Shown: positions 16,726 to 23,847 of the stretch, piece by piece
How the letters are laid out: every line of letters begins with the position of its first letter
Numbering within the stretch: position 1 is the first letter of the stretch
NCBI GenBank assembly: GCA_035551935.1
Contig: DASZMJ010000129.1
Location: 1 to 27,500, forward strand
Reading direction: 5' to 3'
DNA length: 27,500 nt
Source of the DNA: DASZMJ01 sp035551935
Lineage (GTDB): Bacteria > Planctomycetota > Planctomycetia > Isosphaerales > Isosphaeraceae
Notes under the pieces: generated by a model
Seen by the model: the letters and a program-made list of their open reading frames with translations, nothing else
Database searches by the model: none
Told to the model about the DNA's origin: nothing
Program-made: the position numbers and the translations under genes

Positions 16726-17460
16726 TCAAACGCCCCCGGCCGCGTCGGGCCCGTCGCGGAAGAGGTAGCCGATGCCCCGGACCGTGCGGATCAGCGCCCC
16801 GTCGCGGCCGAGCTTCTTGCGGATGTTGCTGATATGCACGTCCAACACCCGGTCGAACGGCGAGGCGCGGCGGCGGTAGAGGGCCGTGGTCAGCTCGTCG
16901 CGCGAGACGATCCGACCGGCGGCGCGGACGAGGACCTCCAGCAGGTCGTACTCGGCCGTCGTCAGCCCGACGTCGACGCCCCGGCACGAGGCCGACCGCG
17001 CCGAGGGGACCAGCCGCACGCCCCCGGCCTCGATCGCCTCGACGACCCTCGGGGCGGCCCCGGCCCGTCGCAACACGGCGCGGATGCGGGCGAGCAGCTC
17101 TTCGGGCCCGAACGGCTTGGCCAGGTAGTCGTCGGCGCCGGCGTCGAGGCCGGCGACCTTGTCGACCTGCGCCGTCCTGGCCGTCAGCATGATGACCGGG
17201 ACCTGGCTCCGGCGCCGGACCAGCCGCAACAGCTCGAAGCCGTCCATGCCGGGCAGCATCACGTCGAGCAGGACGAGGTCATGCTCGCCCGCCACCGCCC
17301 GCGCCAATCCGCGTCGGCCGTCGTGCGCCGCCTCGAGCCGCAGGCCGCGGCGGCCGAAGAACTCCTGCATCAGCTCGCAGAGCTCGACGTCGTCGTCGAC
17401 CAGGAGGACCGAGGGGCCCGGTCGGTCCGGGCCCTGGTCGAGCGGTTCCGGGGTGGTCAT
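16726..17460 (-). CDS. Two-component response regulator, OmpR/PhoB family (CpxR-like)
   Basis: Transcription factor of 244 residues. The receiver domain has acidic residues D22-D24 (VLLVDDD), phospho-acceptor D66 (LLDVMLPGMDG), T93 and K115 (KPFGPEEL). A winged-helix DNA-binding domain (about 150-235) carries TTAEYDLL and the closing IRTVRGIGYLF. The partner is the kinase encoded immediately downstream. The frame is open further upstream to 17583, but that extension is Ala/Gly-rich. ATG 17460, with GAGGCG upstream, gives the normal N-terminus. The 126-bp gap before it (17461-17586) shows no obvious palindrome. The regulator may be read through from the propeller operon or have its own promoter there. 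Confidence 0.95.
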   Translation of the reverse strand: MTTPEPLDQGPDRPGPSVLLVDDDVELCELMQEFFGRRGLRLEAAHDGRRGLARAVAGEHDLVLLDVMLPGMDGFELLRLVRRRSQVPVIMLTARTAQVDKVAGLDAGADDYLAKPFGPEELLARIRAVLRRAGAAPRVVEAIEAGGVRLVPSARSASCRGVDVGLTTAEYDLLEVLVRAAGRIVSRDELTTALYRRRASPFDRVLDVHISNIRKKLGRDGALIRTVRGIGYLFRDGPDAAGGV

Positions 17461-17586
17461 CGCCGCGCCTCGACGGCCGGCCTGGAGGGTCGCGGGGCCG
17501 CCGACGCCGGGGCGGCCCGTCGCCCATTCTACGGCGACGGCCGCCCCGGCGGCCACGGCTTCGGTTGTCGGGACCGTAGGCACGGT

Positions 17587-18687
17587 TTACCTCGTCCCCG
17601 GCAGCCAGGCCATCCCGTCGGGCCCGGGGCCGGGATTCAGGCGGCCGACCTCCTTGAGGGAGTGGAGGTCGATGACCGCGATCGCGTTGTCGCCCGTCAG
17701 CGCGACGTAGGCACGCTCGCCGCCGGGCGGGATCAGGATGCCGCTGGCCCCACGGCCGAGCTTCAGCCGCTCGACCACGGTGCCCTTGGCCACATCCATG
17801 ACGATCAGCTCGCCGCCGAAGAGGTCGGAGACCAGCGCGAGCTTGCCGTCGGGGGTGAACTTCAGGCGGTTCCCGGCCCGCGCGCCGATGTCCATCGTGC
17901 GGGCGACCTTCTTGGTCGTCAGGTCGATGGCGAAGACGCGGCCGTCGCCCATGTGCGAGGTCCAGAGTTCCTTGCCGTCGGGCGAGACGTCGAAGCCCTC
18001 GGGTCCCCGGCCGACCGGGACGAGCGTCTGCGACCACTCCGGCCCTCCCGGACCGCCCGGCCCGCCAGGACCCGGCGGCCGCCCTCCCGGAGGGGGCCCA
18101 CCAGGAGGCGGGCCGCCTGGAGGTCCGCCGCCCGGAGGTCCGGGACGCCGAGCGGAGCGCTCGAAGATGCTGATCGTGTTGGAGCTGCCGTTGGCGGTGT
18201 AGATCGCCTTGCCGTCCTTGCTGAGGACGACCATGTGGGTCCGCCCCTGGCCGGTGCCGAGGATCGCGTCGATCGCGTTGGCCTTCGGGTCGTAGCGGCC
18301 GATCGCCAGGCTCCCCTCGGCGGTGAAGTACAGCTTGCCGTCGGCGAACCAGAGCCCGTGCGGCCGCTGGAGCGCCCCGAGCTCGACATGGTGGAGTTCC
18401 TTGCGCGACGCCAGGTCGATGACGGAGAGGCTGTTGCTGCCGGGGCCCTGGCCGGCGTAGTTGCTCGCGAACGCGAGCGTGCCGTCGTCGGAGACGGCCA
18501 GCTCGTGCGGGTCGCGGCCGACCGGGACCTTGCCCTCGACCTTGCCGCTGGCCGGGTCCACGTAGACCATCGCGTTCTCGCCCTTGAGCAGGACGAGCAG
18601 CTTCGGCGGGCGGGCCTCCTGGGCCTCTGCCGAGGCCCAGGCGCCCGCGACCGCGACGAGCAGCATGAGCGGGATCGTCGCCTTCAT
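17587..18687 (-). CDS. Exported YVTN-type beta-propeller protein with Pro/Gly-rich insert
   Basis: Secreted protein of 366 residues. A signal peptide (1-22, ending ASAEAQ) precedes repeats of the YVTN/NHL-like type (VYVDPASGKVEGKVPVGRDP, then LAVSDDGTLAFASN, and similar), forming a probable seven-bladed propeller. A Pro/Gly block at about 181-217 is inserted between two blades and is probably an exposed flexible loop. No catalytic residues are recognisable; propellers of this kind usually bind ligands or partner proteins in the periplasm. ATG 18687 has a GGAGGTG ribosome site, better supported than the in-frame ATG at 18738. It lies 51 bp downstream of the EF-hand gene and is very likely co-transcribed with it. 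Confidence 0.88.
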   Translation of the reverse strand: MKATIPLMLLVAVAGAWASAEAQEARPPKLLVLLKGENAMVYVDPASGKVEGKVPVGRDPHELAVSDDGTLAFASNYAGQGPGSNSLSVIDLASRKELHHVELGALQRPHGLWFADGKLYFTAEGSLAIGRYDPKANAIDAILGTGQGRTHMVVLSKDGKAIYTANGSSNTISIFERSARRPGPPGGGPPGGPPPGGPPPGGRPPGPGGPGGPGGPEWSQTLVPVGRGPEGFDVSPDGKELWTSHMGDGRVFAIDLTTKKVARTMDIGARAGNRLKFTPDGKLALVSDLFGGELIVMDVAKGTVVERLKLGRGASGILIPPGGERAYVALTGDNAIAVIDLHSLKEVGRLNPGPGPDGMAWLPGTR

Positions 18688-18738
18688 CGTCGCACCTCCG
18701 CGAAAGGTGATGGAGTTCAAGAATCTGGATCCGTTCAT

Positions 18739-19341
18739 TCACTCCGGCCGATCCGGCGGCGGGCCGTCGCCGCCCGGGGGACGGCCGCCGCCACGCCGGC
18801 CGCCCGGGCCGCCCGGAGGGCCGAAGCCGCCGGGCCCGCCCGGAGGGCCGCCGGGGCCGCGCCGGCGCATGTCCTGGAGCTGCGTCTTCTGGTCGTCGGT
18901 CAGGATCTTGTCGAGCTTCGCATCGACTTCCTTCTGGAGCTCGTCGAGCTGCTTGACCTGCTCGGACGAGAGGTTCAGGGCCTGTCGGACCGGCGGCGGC
19001 AGGATCACGCCCGGCCGGGGCGGGCCCATGCCGAAGCCGCCGGGCCCGCCGCGTCCGCCGGGTCCGCCGGGGCCATTGCGGAGGGTCGCTCGCTCCTTGG
19101 CGGCCAGGGCCGTCAGCTCCGCCTTCGTGACCGTGCCGTCCTTGTCGGCGTCGGCGCGGTCGAAGAGGCGATGGAGGCGGTCGTCGGTGACCTCGGCCTT
19201 CGTCAGCTTGCCGTCCTTGTCCTTGTCGAACGCCATCATCCGGGTCACGAGGTCGTCGGCCTCGCCCGGCCGCTGCGCCGCGGCGAGCGTTGCCGCGGCG
19301 AGGAGCCCGCAGGCCAGGATCAGCATGGTCGGCTTTCGCAT
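18739..19341 (-). CDS. Exported EF-hand protein with Spy/CpxP-like LTxxQ segment
   Basis: Secreted protein of 200 residues with a signal peptide (1-22). Two canonical EF-hand loops are DKDKDGKLTKAE (39-50) and DADKDGTVTKAE (64-75), with all calcium-coordinating positions acidic or polar. A Gly/Pro linker (about 89-112) leads to a helical region (113-160) holding LSSEQ at 124-128 and LTDDQ at 147-151. The latter fits the LTxxQ motif of Spy/CpxP periplasmic chaperones. A Gly/Pro-rich tail (161-200) ends the protein. EF-hand plus LTxxQ proteins are common in planctomycetes; their role is unproven, with calcium binding and envelope chaperoning the reasonable guesses. The gene lies between the dioxygenase and propeller genes, 51 bp from each. 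Confidence 0.88.
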   Translation of the reverse strand: MRKPTMLILACGLLAAATLAAAQRPGEADDLVTRMMAFDKDKDGKLTKAEVTDDRLHRLFDRADADKDGTVTKAELTALAAKERATLRNGPGGPGGRGGPGGFGMGPPRPGVILPPPVRQALNLSSEQVKQLDELQKEVDAKLDKILTDDQKTQLQDMRRRGPGGPPGGPGGFGPPGGPGGRRGGGRPPGGDGPPPDRPE

Positions 19342-19392
19342 CGGAGTCCTCGAAGAGTGGCAGGTGGAATCGGGCCCTGGGAACGGACGCGG

Positions 19393-20100
19393 TCAACCCT
19401 TCGAGGCCGCCCGCGCCGTGACGTCGCGATCGTCCGGGGTCCGGCCGAGGACGATCTCGAAGTGCGCGGCCAGCTCGCCGATCTTCGAGTCCTTGACCGG
19501 CTTGAAGTCGACCTGGACCAGCTCGCGCTCGAAGACGCTGAGCCCGCCGCTGGCGATCCCGTCGACGTCGTTGCCGGGGTGGCCGGCGATGTTCATCTGG
19601 GTGGTGATCAGCTCGCGGCCCCCCTTCTTCACCTTGAAGTGGATGTGGGGCGCGGGGCGGCCGGGGTACGGCACGGGCTTGATCGTGCGGAAGTAGTACG
19701 CGCCGGTCGAGCCGGTGGTGAAGCGGCCGAACCCCTGGAAGTTCCGGTCGCGCCGGTCGGCCTTGGGCTCGCTGTCGGCGGTGTGGACGTAGACCTGGTT
19801 GGCGTCGCACTGCCAGATCTCGACCGTCGCGTTGCGGATCGGGCTGCCGGTCACGTCGACGATGCGGCCGGTCAGGTGGGTGATCTCGCCGACGGCGGGG
19901 GTGAGGTTGTCGTTGACGAGGATCAGGTCGTTGTCGGTGTCCAGCGGCAGCTTGTCGGGGTAGAACGGGCCCTCCTCACGCTCGGGCGTGCGGGCGAGCT
20001 CCTCGGCGAAGAGGCCCCGCGTCGTGAAGAAGGCCGCGCCCGCGGCGAAGCTGCCGAGGAAGGCGCGGCGGCTGTTCGTGGCGAAGGATCGTCGCATCAT
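19393..20100 (-). CDS. Tat-exported intradiol ring-cleavage dioxygenase
   Basis: Non-haem Fe(III) intradiol dioxygenase of the protocatechuate/catechol dioxygenase superfamily, 235 residues. The twin-arginine signal NSRRAFLGSF (9-18) predicts folded export. Ligands in the usual order are Y104 (WQCDANQVY), Y145 (PVPYPG), H152 and H154 (PHIHF). The loop between Y145 and H152 is about six residues shorter than in protocatechuate dioxygenase, as in small single-subunit members. It should open catechol-type rings between the hydroxyls; the substrate is unknown and an extracytoplasmic site suggests plant phenolics. ATG 20100 has GGGAGGTG 7 bases upstream; a second ATG follows directly. It heads a minus-strand run with the EF-hand and propeller genes. 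Confidence 0.9.
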   Translation of the reverse strand: MMRRSFATNSRRAFLGSFAAGAAFFTTRGLFAEELARTPEREEGPFYPDKLPLDTDNDLILVNDNLTPAVGEITHLTGRIVDVTGSPIRNATVEIWQCDANQVYVHTADSEPKADRRDRNFQGFGRFTTGSTGAYYFRTIKPVPYPGRPAPHIHFKVKKGGRELITTQMNIAGHPGNDVDGIASGGLSVFERELVQVDFKPVKDSKIGELAAHFEIVLGRTPDDRDVTARAASKG

Positions 20101-20229
20101 CGAGAACACCTCCCTGGGCCGATCGTCGGGCATCCCAGAAGAATCCGGGCCTCAACTCCGCGGCCCATCCTACCGTCGGCAATGCCCCCGATCCGTAAAG
20201 GATTGTAAAGCCGCCCGGGGGTCCGGACC

Positions 20230-20258
20230 TGGACGATTCTCGTGGTCGGGCGTATACT
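20230..20258 (+). promoter_or_regulatory. Sigma-70-like promoter of the SWIM-domain gene
   Basis: TGGACG (20230-20235) and TATACT (20253-20258) are separated by exactly 17 bp, matching the -35 and -10 consensus at 4/6 and 5/6 positions. Transcription would start near 20265 and give a leader of about 30 bases. A 10-bp palindrome GGTCCGGACC (20220-20229) abuts the -35 box and could be an operator. On the other strand CTTTAC repeats twice near 20195-20210 ahead of the dioxygenase. Confidence 0.6.
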
Positions 20259-20294
20259 ATAAGGGGACGATGTGAGGGGGATGGAGCAGAGCCG

Positions 20295-20597
20295 ATGACG
20301 ATGACTTTGGCGCGCAAGCCCCGAGTGATCCGGCCGGCGCGGAGCGATTGGTCGCTGACGCTGACGATCAACGGCGTCGGCTACGTCGTCCAGCCGTTGC
20401 CCTGCCGCGACTTCGGCGCCCAGAAGGCGTTCCGCCTGGCCAAGCAGGCCGCCGACGGGGCGATCTACGACGTCTGCGAGCACGACTTCGGCGCCGAGTG
20501 CGACTGCCCCGACTTCGAGTTCCACCGCAAGGGGATCGACCCCGCCGGCTGCAAGCACATCCAGGCCGTCCGCGCCTGCGGGCTCCTCGGCGGCTGA
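20295..20597 (+). CDS. Small SWIM zinc-finger protein
   Basis: Protein of 100 residues. The C-terminal half carries CDC at 69-71 and CKH at 86-88, giving CxC-x14-CxH, which is the SWIM zinc-finger pattern. SWIM fingers bind DNA or proteins and occur in SWI2/SNF2 helicases, MuDR transposases and Sws1-type recombination factors. Here the finger stands alone with an N-terminal basic segment and a beta-rich stretch (SLTLTINGVGYVVQPL). The partner and role are unknown. ATG 20295 follows GATGGAG; a second ATG two codons later is possible. It has its own promoter, is divergent from the dioxygenase, and is followed by about 1 kb without a gene. Confidence 0.75.
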   Translation: MTMTLARKPRVIRPARSDWSLTLTINGVGYVVQPLPCRDFGAQKAFRLAKQAADGAIYDVCEHDFGAECDCPDFEFHRKGIDPAGCKHIQAVRACGLLGG

Positions 20598-20650
20598 TCG
20601 CGATCGGCCCCGGCGCGCGTCGTCGATACGGCTTGCCCAGCCCCTCCAGG

Positions 20651-21180
20651 GCCCCGTTCGGTTCGTTCCGCGCCGGGGTCTGCGCGCGGTGGGTTCGTCT
20701 CGCGCCGCGGCGACCCCGACCGCTCCTCGAACGGAACTAAAGTGGCCGGTGGGTTCGTTCGGCGCGCCGGGGCCGGGGGTCGAAGTGGGTTTGATTCGCG
20801 CCGCGACCTGCCAACACTCAACATCCTCGATCCATTCTCTGTTTTCCATCCAGATCTCCCAACATCCCCAGGTTTGGGTTCGTTCGGGCGCCGGGTGGCC
20901 GGATTGGGTTCGTTTTTTCGGCGACGTCGCCGGAATTGGGTTCGTTTTCTCCGCCGACGCCCCCTCGGTGGGTTCGTTTCGCGCCGCGACTCCTGCCGAA
21001 GTGGGTTTGTTTCGCGCCGCGACGACCTCGTCCTCGCATTCCCCGGCTCCTCCTCGAAGCGAACCAAAGTGTCCCGTCGGTTCGTTCCGCGCCGGCGCCT
21101 GGCCGTCGCCGGGGGCGATCGGGCGTGGTCTGGTCTCGGGATCTCGGCCGGTTCGGAGGGTCATGGGGTTCGTTCGAGTC
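20651..21180. repeat. Degenerate repeat field with about eleven GGTTCGTT-type units
   Basis: The gene-free stretch after the SWIM gene contains repeated words of the form GGGTTCGTT, often followed by TCGCGCCGCGAC. Units start near 20660, 20691, 20751, 20787, 20876, 20906, 20938, 20970, 21003, 21079 and 21166. Spacing is irregular (about 30-90 bp). Two copies of a longer 32-bp unit lie at 20723-20754 and 21050-21081 (26/32 identical), and a third is inverted at 71-102. A lower-GC patch lies at 20810-20875. On the minus strand the units read NEP, TNP or RTQ/RTH in the three frames, so long open frames arise without being genes. I see no gene here. Confidence 0.8.
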
Positions 21181-21241
21181 GATCGGTTGTCGTCGGCGCG
21201 CAGGCGGCCCCTCCCGCGCGGAGCCGCTACTCTCTCCAGTT

Positions 21242-21272
21242 GGAATCCCGGCCGAAAACCGGCAGGGATTCC
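21242..21272. repeat. Stem-loop after the repeat field
   Basis: GGAATCCC (21242-21249) and GGGATTCC (21265-21272) form an 8-bp perfect stem with a 15-base loop. GGGAAAAAGG and a small GGCCC/GGGCC hairpin (21281-21293) follow. It lies between the repeat field and the long hairpin at 21361. There is no T-tract, so it is a poor intrinsic terminator on the plus strand. Confidence 0.4.
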
Positions 21273-21360
21273 GGGAAAAAGGCCCGGCGGGCCGGGGGCA
21301 TGCAACGTCCCCTGGCCCGGTCCGCGTCCATTCACGGTGGGGCTGGCCGGCCGTCACTCG

Positions 21361-21448
21361 TCCTCGTCGCAGGCACGCTCCGCGTGCCGTCCGCCGACAC
21401 GACGGGATGGGGGAACGGACGGCACGCGGAGCGTGCCTGCGACGAGGA
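21361..21448. repeat. Long intergenic hairpin 2 (33-bp perfect arms)
   Basis: The arms 21361-21393 and 21416-21448 are perfect 33-bp reverse complements around a 22-base loop. Each arm contains its own palindrome (GGCACGCTCCGCGTGCC on the left). It sits about 140 bp upstream of trpB. The architecture matches hairpins 1, 3 and 4, but the sequence differs. Confidence 0.88.
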
Positions 21449-21475
21449 GGGCGGGGTGAGCGGGACGGCCTCGAA

Positions 21476-21499
21476 GCCGGCGACCTTGCGATCGCCGGC
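21476..21499. promoter_or_regulatory. Inverted repeat upstream of trpB
   Basis: GCCGGCGA and TCGCCGGC are perfect 8-bp arms around an 8-base loop, 17 bp upstream of a candidate -35 box for trpB. It could be an operator or a transcript hairpin. No Trp-rich leader peptide or T-box structure was found next to it. Confidence 0.3.
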
Positions 21500-21516
21500 C
21501 TTCGATCGTGGAAGGC

Positions 21517-21546
21517 TTGACCGCACCCGCGTCGCGGCGGGAGAAT
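21517..21546 (+). promoter_or_regulatory. Candidate trpB promoter
   Basis: TTGACC (21517-21522, 5/6 to the -35 consensus) and GAGAAT (21541-21546, 4/6 to -10) are 18 bp apart. Transcription near 21553 would leave a leader of about 40 bases before ATG 21592, which favours that start over the upstream ATGs. Confidence 0.35.
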
Positions 21547-21591
21547 GCGACTTTGAGGATGCAATCCCCGCCCGCGAGGACGACCGCCGAT

Positions 21592-22827
21592 ATGCCCGCC
21601 CCCGACGCCGCTACGGCCGCGAATGCGACATCGCGGAGCTTCCCCGACCCCCTCGGCCGCTTCGGCGCCTTCGGCGGCCGGTTCGTCCCCGAGACCTTGA
21701 TGGACGCGCTCGACGGCCTCGCCCGCGCCTACGACGAGGCCAGGGCCGACCCCGACTTTCGGCGCCAGCTCGACCACTACCTCGCCCACTACGTCGGCCG
21801 TCCCTCGCCGTTGTTCCTCGCCGAGCGCCTGACCCGCCAGGCCGGCGGCGCCGACATCTACCTGAAGCGCGAGGACCTGAACCACACCGGCGCCCACAAG
21901 ATCAACAACGCGATCGGCCAGGTGTTGCTCGCCCGGCGGATGGGCAAGACGCGGGTCATCGCCGAGACCGGCGCCGGCCAGCATGGCGTCGCCACGGCGA
22001 CCGCCTGCGCCCTGTTCGGCCTGGAATGCACCGTCTACATGGGCGAGGAGGACATCCGCCGGCAGAAGCTCAACGTCTTCAACATGAGGACGCTCGGCGC
22101 CACGGTCGTGCCGGTGACGACCGGCTCGCGGACGCTCCGCGACGCGACCAACGAGGCGATGCGCGACTGGATGGGCTCGTCGAAGCAGACGCACTACACG
22201 ATCGGCTCGGTCGTCGGCCCGCACCCCTTCCCGATGATCGTCCGCGACTTCCAGGCCGTCATCGGCCGCGAGACCCGCGCGCAATGCCTCGACCAGATCG
22301 GCCGGCTGCCCGAGGCCGTCGTCGCGTGCGTCGGCGGGGGGTCGAACGCGGCGGGGATGTTCTACCCGTTCATCGCCGATGAAAGCGTCGCCCTCATCGG
22401 CGCCGAGGCCGGCGGCCGGGGTGCCCGCCGCGGCGACCACGCGGCGAGCCTCTCCAAGGGCCGCCCGGGCGTACTCCACGGCAGCTTCAGCTACGTCCTC
22501 CAGGACGACGACGGCCAGACCGACGACGTCCATTCCATCTCCGCCGGCCTGGATTATCCCGGCGTCGGCCCCGAGCATAGTTTCTGGAAGGATTCCGGCC
22601 GCGTCCGCTACGAGAGCATCACCGACGCCGAGGCCCTCGACGCCTATCACACCCTCGCCCGCCTCGAGGGCATCCTCCCCGCGCTCGAGTCCAGCCACGC
22701 CGTCGCCCAGGCCCTCAAGGACGCCCCGGCGATGCCCGCCGGCTCGGCCCTCGTCGTCTGCCTCTCCGGCCGCGGCGACAAGGACGCCTACGAAGTCGCC
22801 CGCCTTCGGGGCGAGCCGATGGGTTGA
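21592..22827 (+). CDS. trpB: Tryptophan synthase beta subunit
   Basis: PLP enzyme that joins indole and L-serine to L-tryptophan, acting with TrpA in the cytoplasm. With ATG 21592 it has 411 residues. After an Ala-rich leader the protein enters GRFGAFGGRFVPETLM (about 22-37). The PLP lysine is K103 in HTGAHKINN, E125 (AETGAGQHG) is the catalytic acid/base, the phosphate-binding loop GGGSNA is at 249-254, and CLSGRGDKD closes the active site. All essential residues are present. In-frame ATGs at 21508 and 21559 would add 28 or 11 residues. I prefer 21592 because of GAGGA 11 bases upstream and the candidate promoter, but the spacing is long and the start is uncertain. trpA follows after 178 bp. 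Confidence 0.97.
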   Translation: MPAPDAATAANATSRSFPDPLGRFGAFGGRFVPETLMDALDGLARAYDEARADPDFRRQLDHYLAHYVGRPSPLFLAERLTRQAGGADIYLKREDLNHTGAHKINNAIGQVLLARRMGKTRVIAETGAGQHGVATATACALFGLECTVYMGEEDIRRQKLNVFNMRTLGATVVPVTTGSRTLRDATNEAMRDWMGSSKQTHYTIGSVVGPHPFPMIVRDFQAVIGRETRAQCLDQIGRLPEAVVACVGGGSNAAGMFYPFIADESVALIGAEAGGRGARRGDHAASLSKGRPGVLHGSFSYVLQDDDGQTDDVHSISAGLDYPGVGPEHSFWKDSGRVRYESITDAEALDAYHTLARLEGILPALESSHAVAQALKDAPAMPAGSALVVCLSGRGDKDAYEVARLRGEPMG

Positions 22828-22847
22828 GCCGGCGCGGATGACGGACC

Positions 22848-22958
22848 GGGTGGCCCGGGTTGCTTGCAACCCGGGCGGCGCAGCCGCAAGAGGTCGCCGT
22901 CGAGGCTCGGCACCTCTCGTCGCTCCGTGACCCCGGTTGCAAGCAACCGGGGCCACCC
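22848..22958. repeat. Long intergenic hairpin 3, between trpB and trpA, with compensatory changes
   Basis: The arms 22848-22875 and 22931-22958 are 28 bp and match at 26 positions, around a 55-base loop. Each arm folds on itself: CCCGGGTTGC with GCAACCCGGG on the left, CCCCGGTTGC with GCAACCGGGG on the right. The two mismatches of the long pairing are exactly the two positions that pair with each other within each small hairpin. No T-tract follows directly. Confidence 0.85.
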
Positions 22959-23005
22959 GAAATCATCCTGAATCGTCCGCAAGTTGATTTTTTAATAGGT
23001 TATTC

Positions 23006-23824
23006 ATGAATCGCATCGACGCCCTCTTCTCCCGGCTCAAGCGCGAAGGCCGTCGCGCCCTGATGCCGTTCGTGACGGCCGGCGACCCGGACCTGGAGAC
23101 GACGGCGGCGCTCGTGCGCGAGGCGATCGCGCGGGGGGCGCACATGGTCGAGGTCGGCATCCCATACTCCGACCCGATCGCCGACGGCCCGGTCATCGCG
23201 GCGAGCTACACGAGGGCATTGCGCAAGGGGATCAAGCTCGACGCGATCCTCGGGATGATCGCCGGCCTGCGCCGGGGCGAGGGGGGGCCGAAGGTCGAGG
23301 CGCCGATCGTGACGATGGTCTCGTACGCGATCGTCCATCGCCACGGGCCGGAGCGCTATGTCCGCGAGGCGGCCGAGGCGGGGGTGGATGGCCTCATCGT
23401 GCCCGACCTGCCGGTCGAGGAGGCGCAGGCGCTCGCCGACCGGGCCGCGGCGCAAGGGTTGGCCCTGATCCAGCTCGTGACGCCGACCACCCCGCGCGAG
23501 CGGGCCTTGAAGATCGCCGGGGCGACGACGGGCTTTCTCTATGACGTCTCCGTCGCCGGCATCACCGGCGAGCGGAAGGCGCTGCCGCCCGAGCTGGCCG
23601 ATGACGTGGCGTGGCTCCGGGGCAAGACGTCCCTGCCGATTTGCATCGGCTTCGGCATCAGCACGCCGGAGCACGTCCGCGCCCTGGCGCCGATCGCCGA
23701 CGGCCTGATCGTCGGCAGCGCGATCGTCCGCCGGCTCGCCGACGCCGCCGATCGCCCGCGCGGCGAGGTCGTCGCCGAGGTCGGCCGGTTCGTCGCCGAG
23801 CTCGCCGCGGCCCTCGACGGCTAG
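23006..23824 (+). CDS. trpA: Tryptophan synthase alpha subunit
   Basis: TIM-barrel subunit (272 residues, normal length) that splits indole-3-glycerol phosphate into indole and glyceraldehyde 3-phosphate and channels indole to TrpB. Catalytic E49 and D60 lie in VEVGIPYSDPIADGP, at the same numbers as in the Salmonella enzyme. VPDLPVEE, the active-site loop GITGER, and the phosphate-binding FGISTPEHV and GSAIV are intact. The start ATG 23006 follows an unusually AT-rich stretch (22980-23005) with only a weak TAGGT ribosome site, so initiation may rely on an unstructured leader. The 178-bp gap to trpB contains hairpin 3. The two genes are probably co-transcribed, with possible read-through control at the hairpin. 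Confidence 0.97.
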   Translation: MNRIDALFSRLKREGRRALMPFVTAGDPDLETTAALVREAIARGAHMVEVGIPYSDPIADGPVIAASYTRALRKGIKLDAILGMIAGLRRGEGGPKVEAPIVTMVSYAIVHRHGPERYVREAAEAGVDGLIVPDLPVEEAQALADRAAAQGLALIQLVTPTTPRERALKIAGATTGFLYDVSVAGITGERKALPPELADDVAWLRGKTSLPICIGFGISTPEHVRALAPIADGLIVGSAIVRRLADAADRPRGEVVAEVGRFVAELAAALDG

Positions 23825-23847
23825 GCGGGCGAGCGTCCAGCCCCTTC

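Noticed and set aside
18090..18145. Collagen-like triple-helix domain in the propeller
   Set aside because: The Pro/Gly block does not keep a regular Gly-X-Y period and is short.
16705..20208. Long plus-strand open frame across the kinase-to-dioxygenase genes
   Set aside because: It crosses five real minus-strand genes and shows no recognisable motif.
20651..21180. CRISPR array
   Set aside because: Units vary in sequence and spacing, there are no uniform spacers, and no cas gene is present.
21449..21591. trp attenuator, T-box or leader peptide before trpB
   Set aside because: No short frame with adjacent Trp codons and no T-box core could be found; only a simple inverted repeat is visible.
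20097..22956. Overlapping minus-strand frames across the repeat field and trpB
   Set aside because: The NEP/TNP/RTQ strings are frame-by-frame translations of one DNA repeat, and the rest is antisense to trpB.
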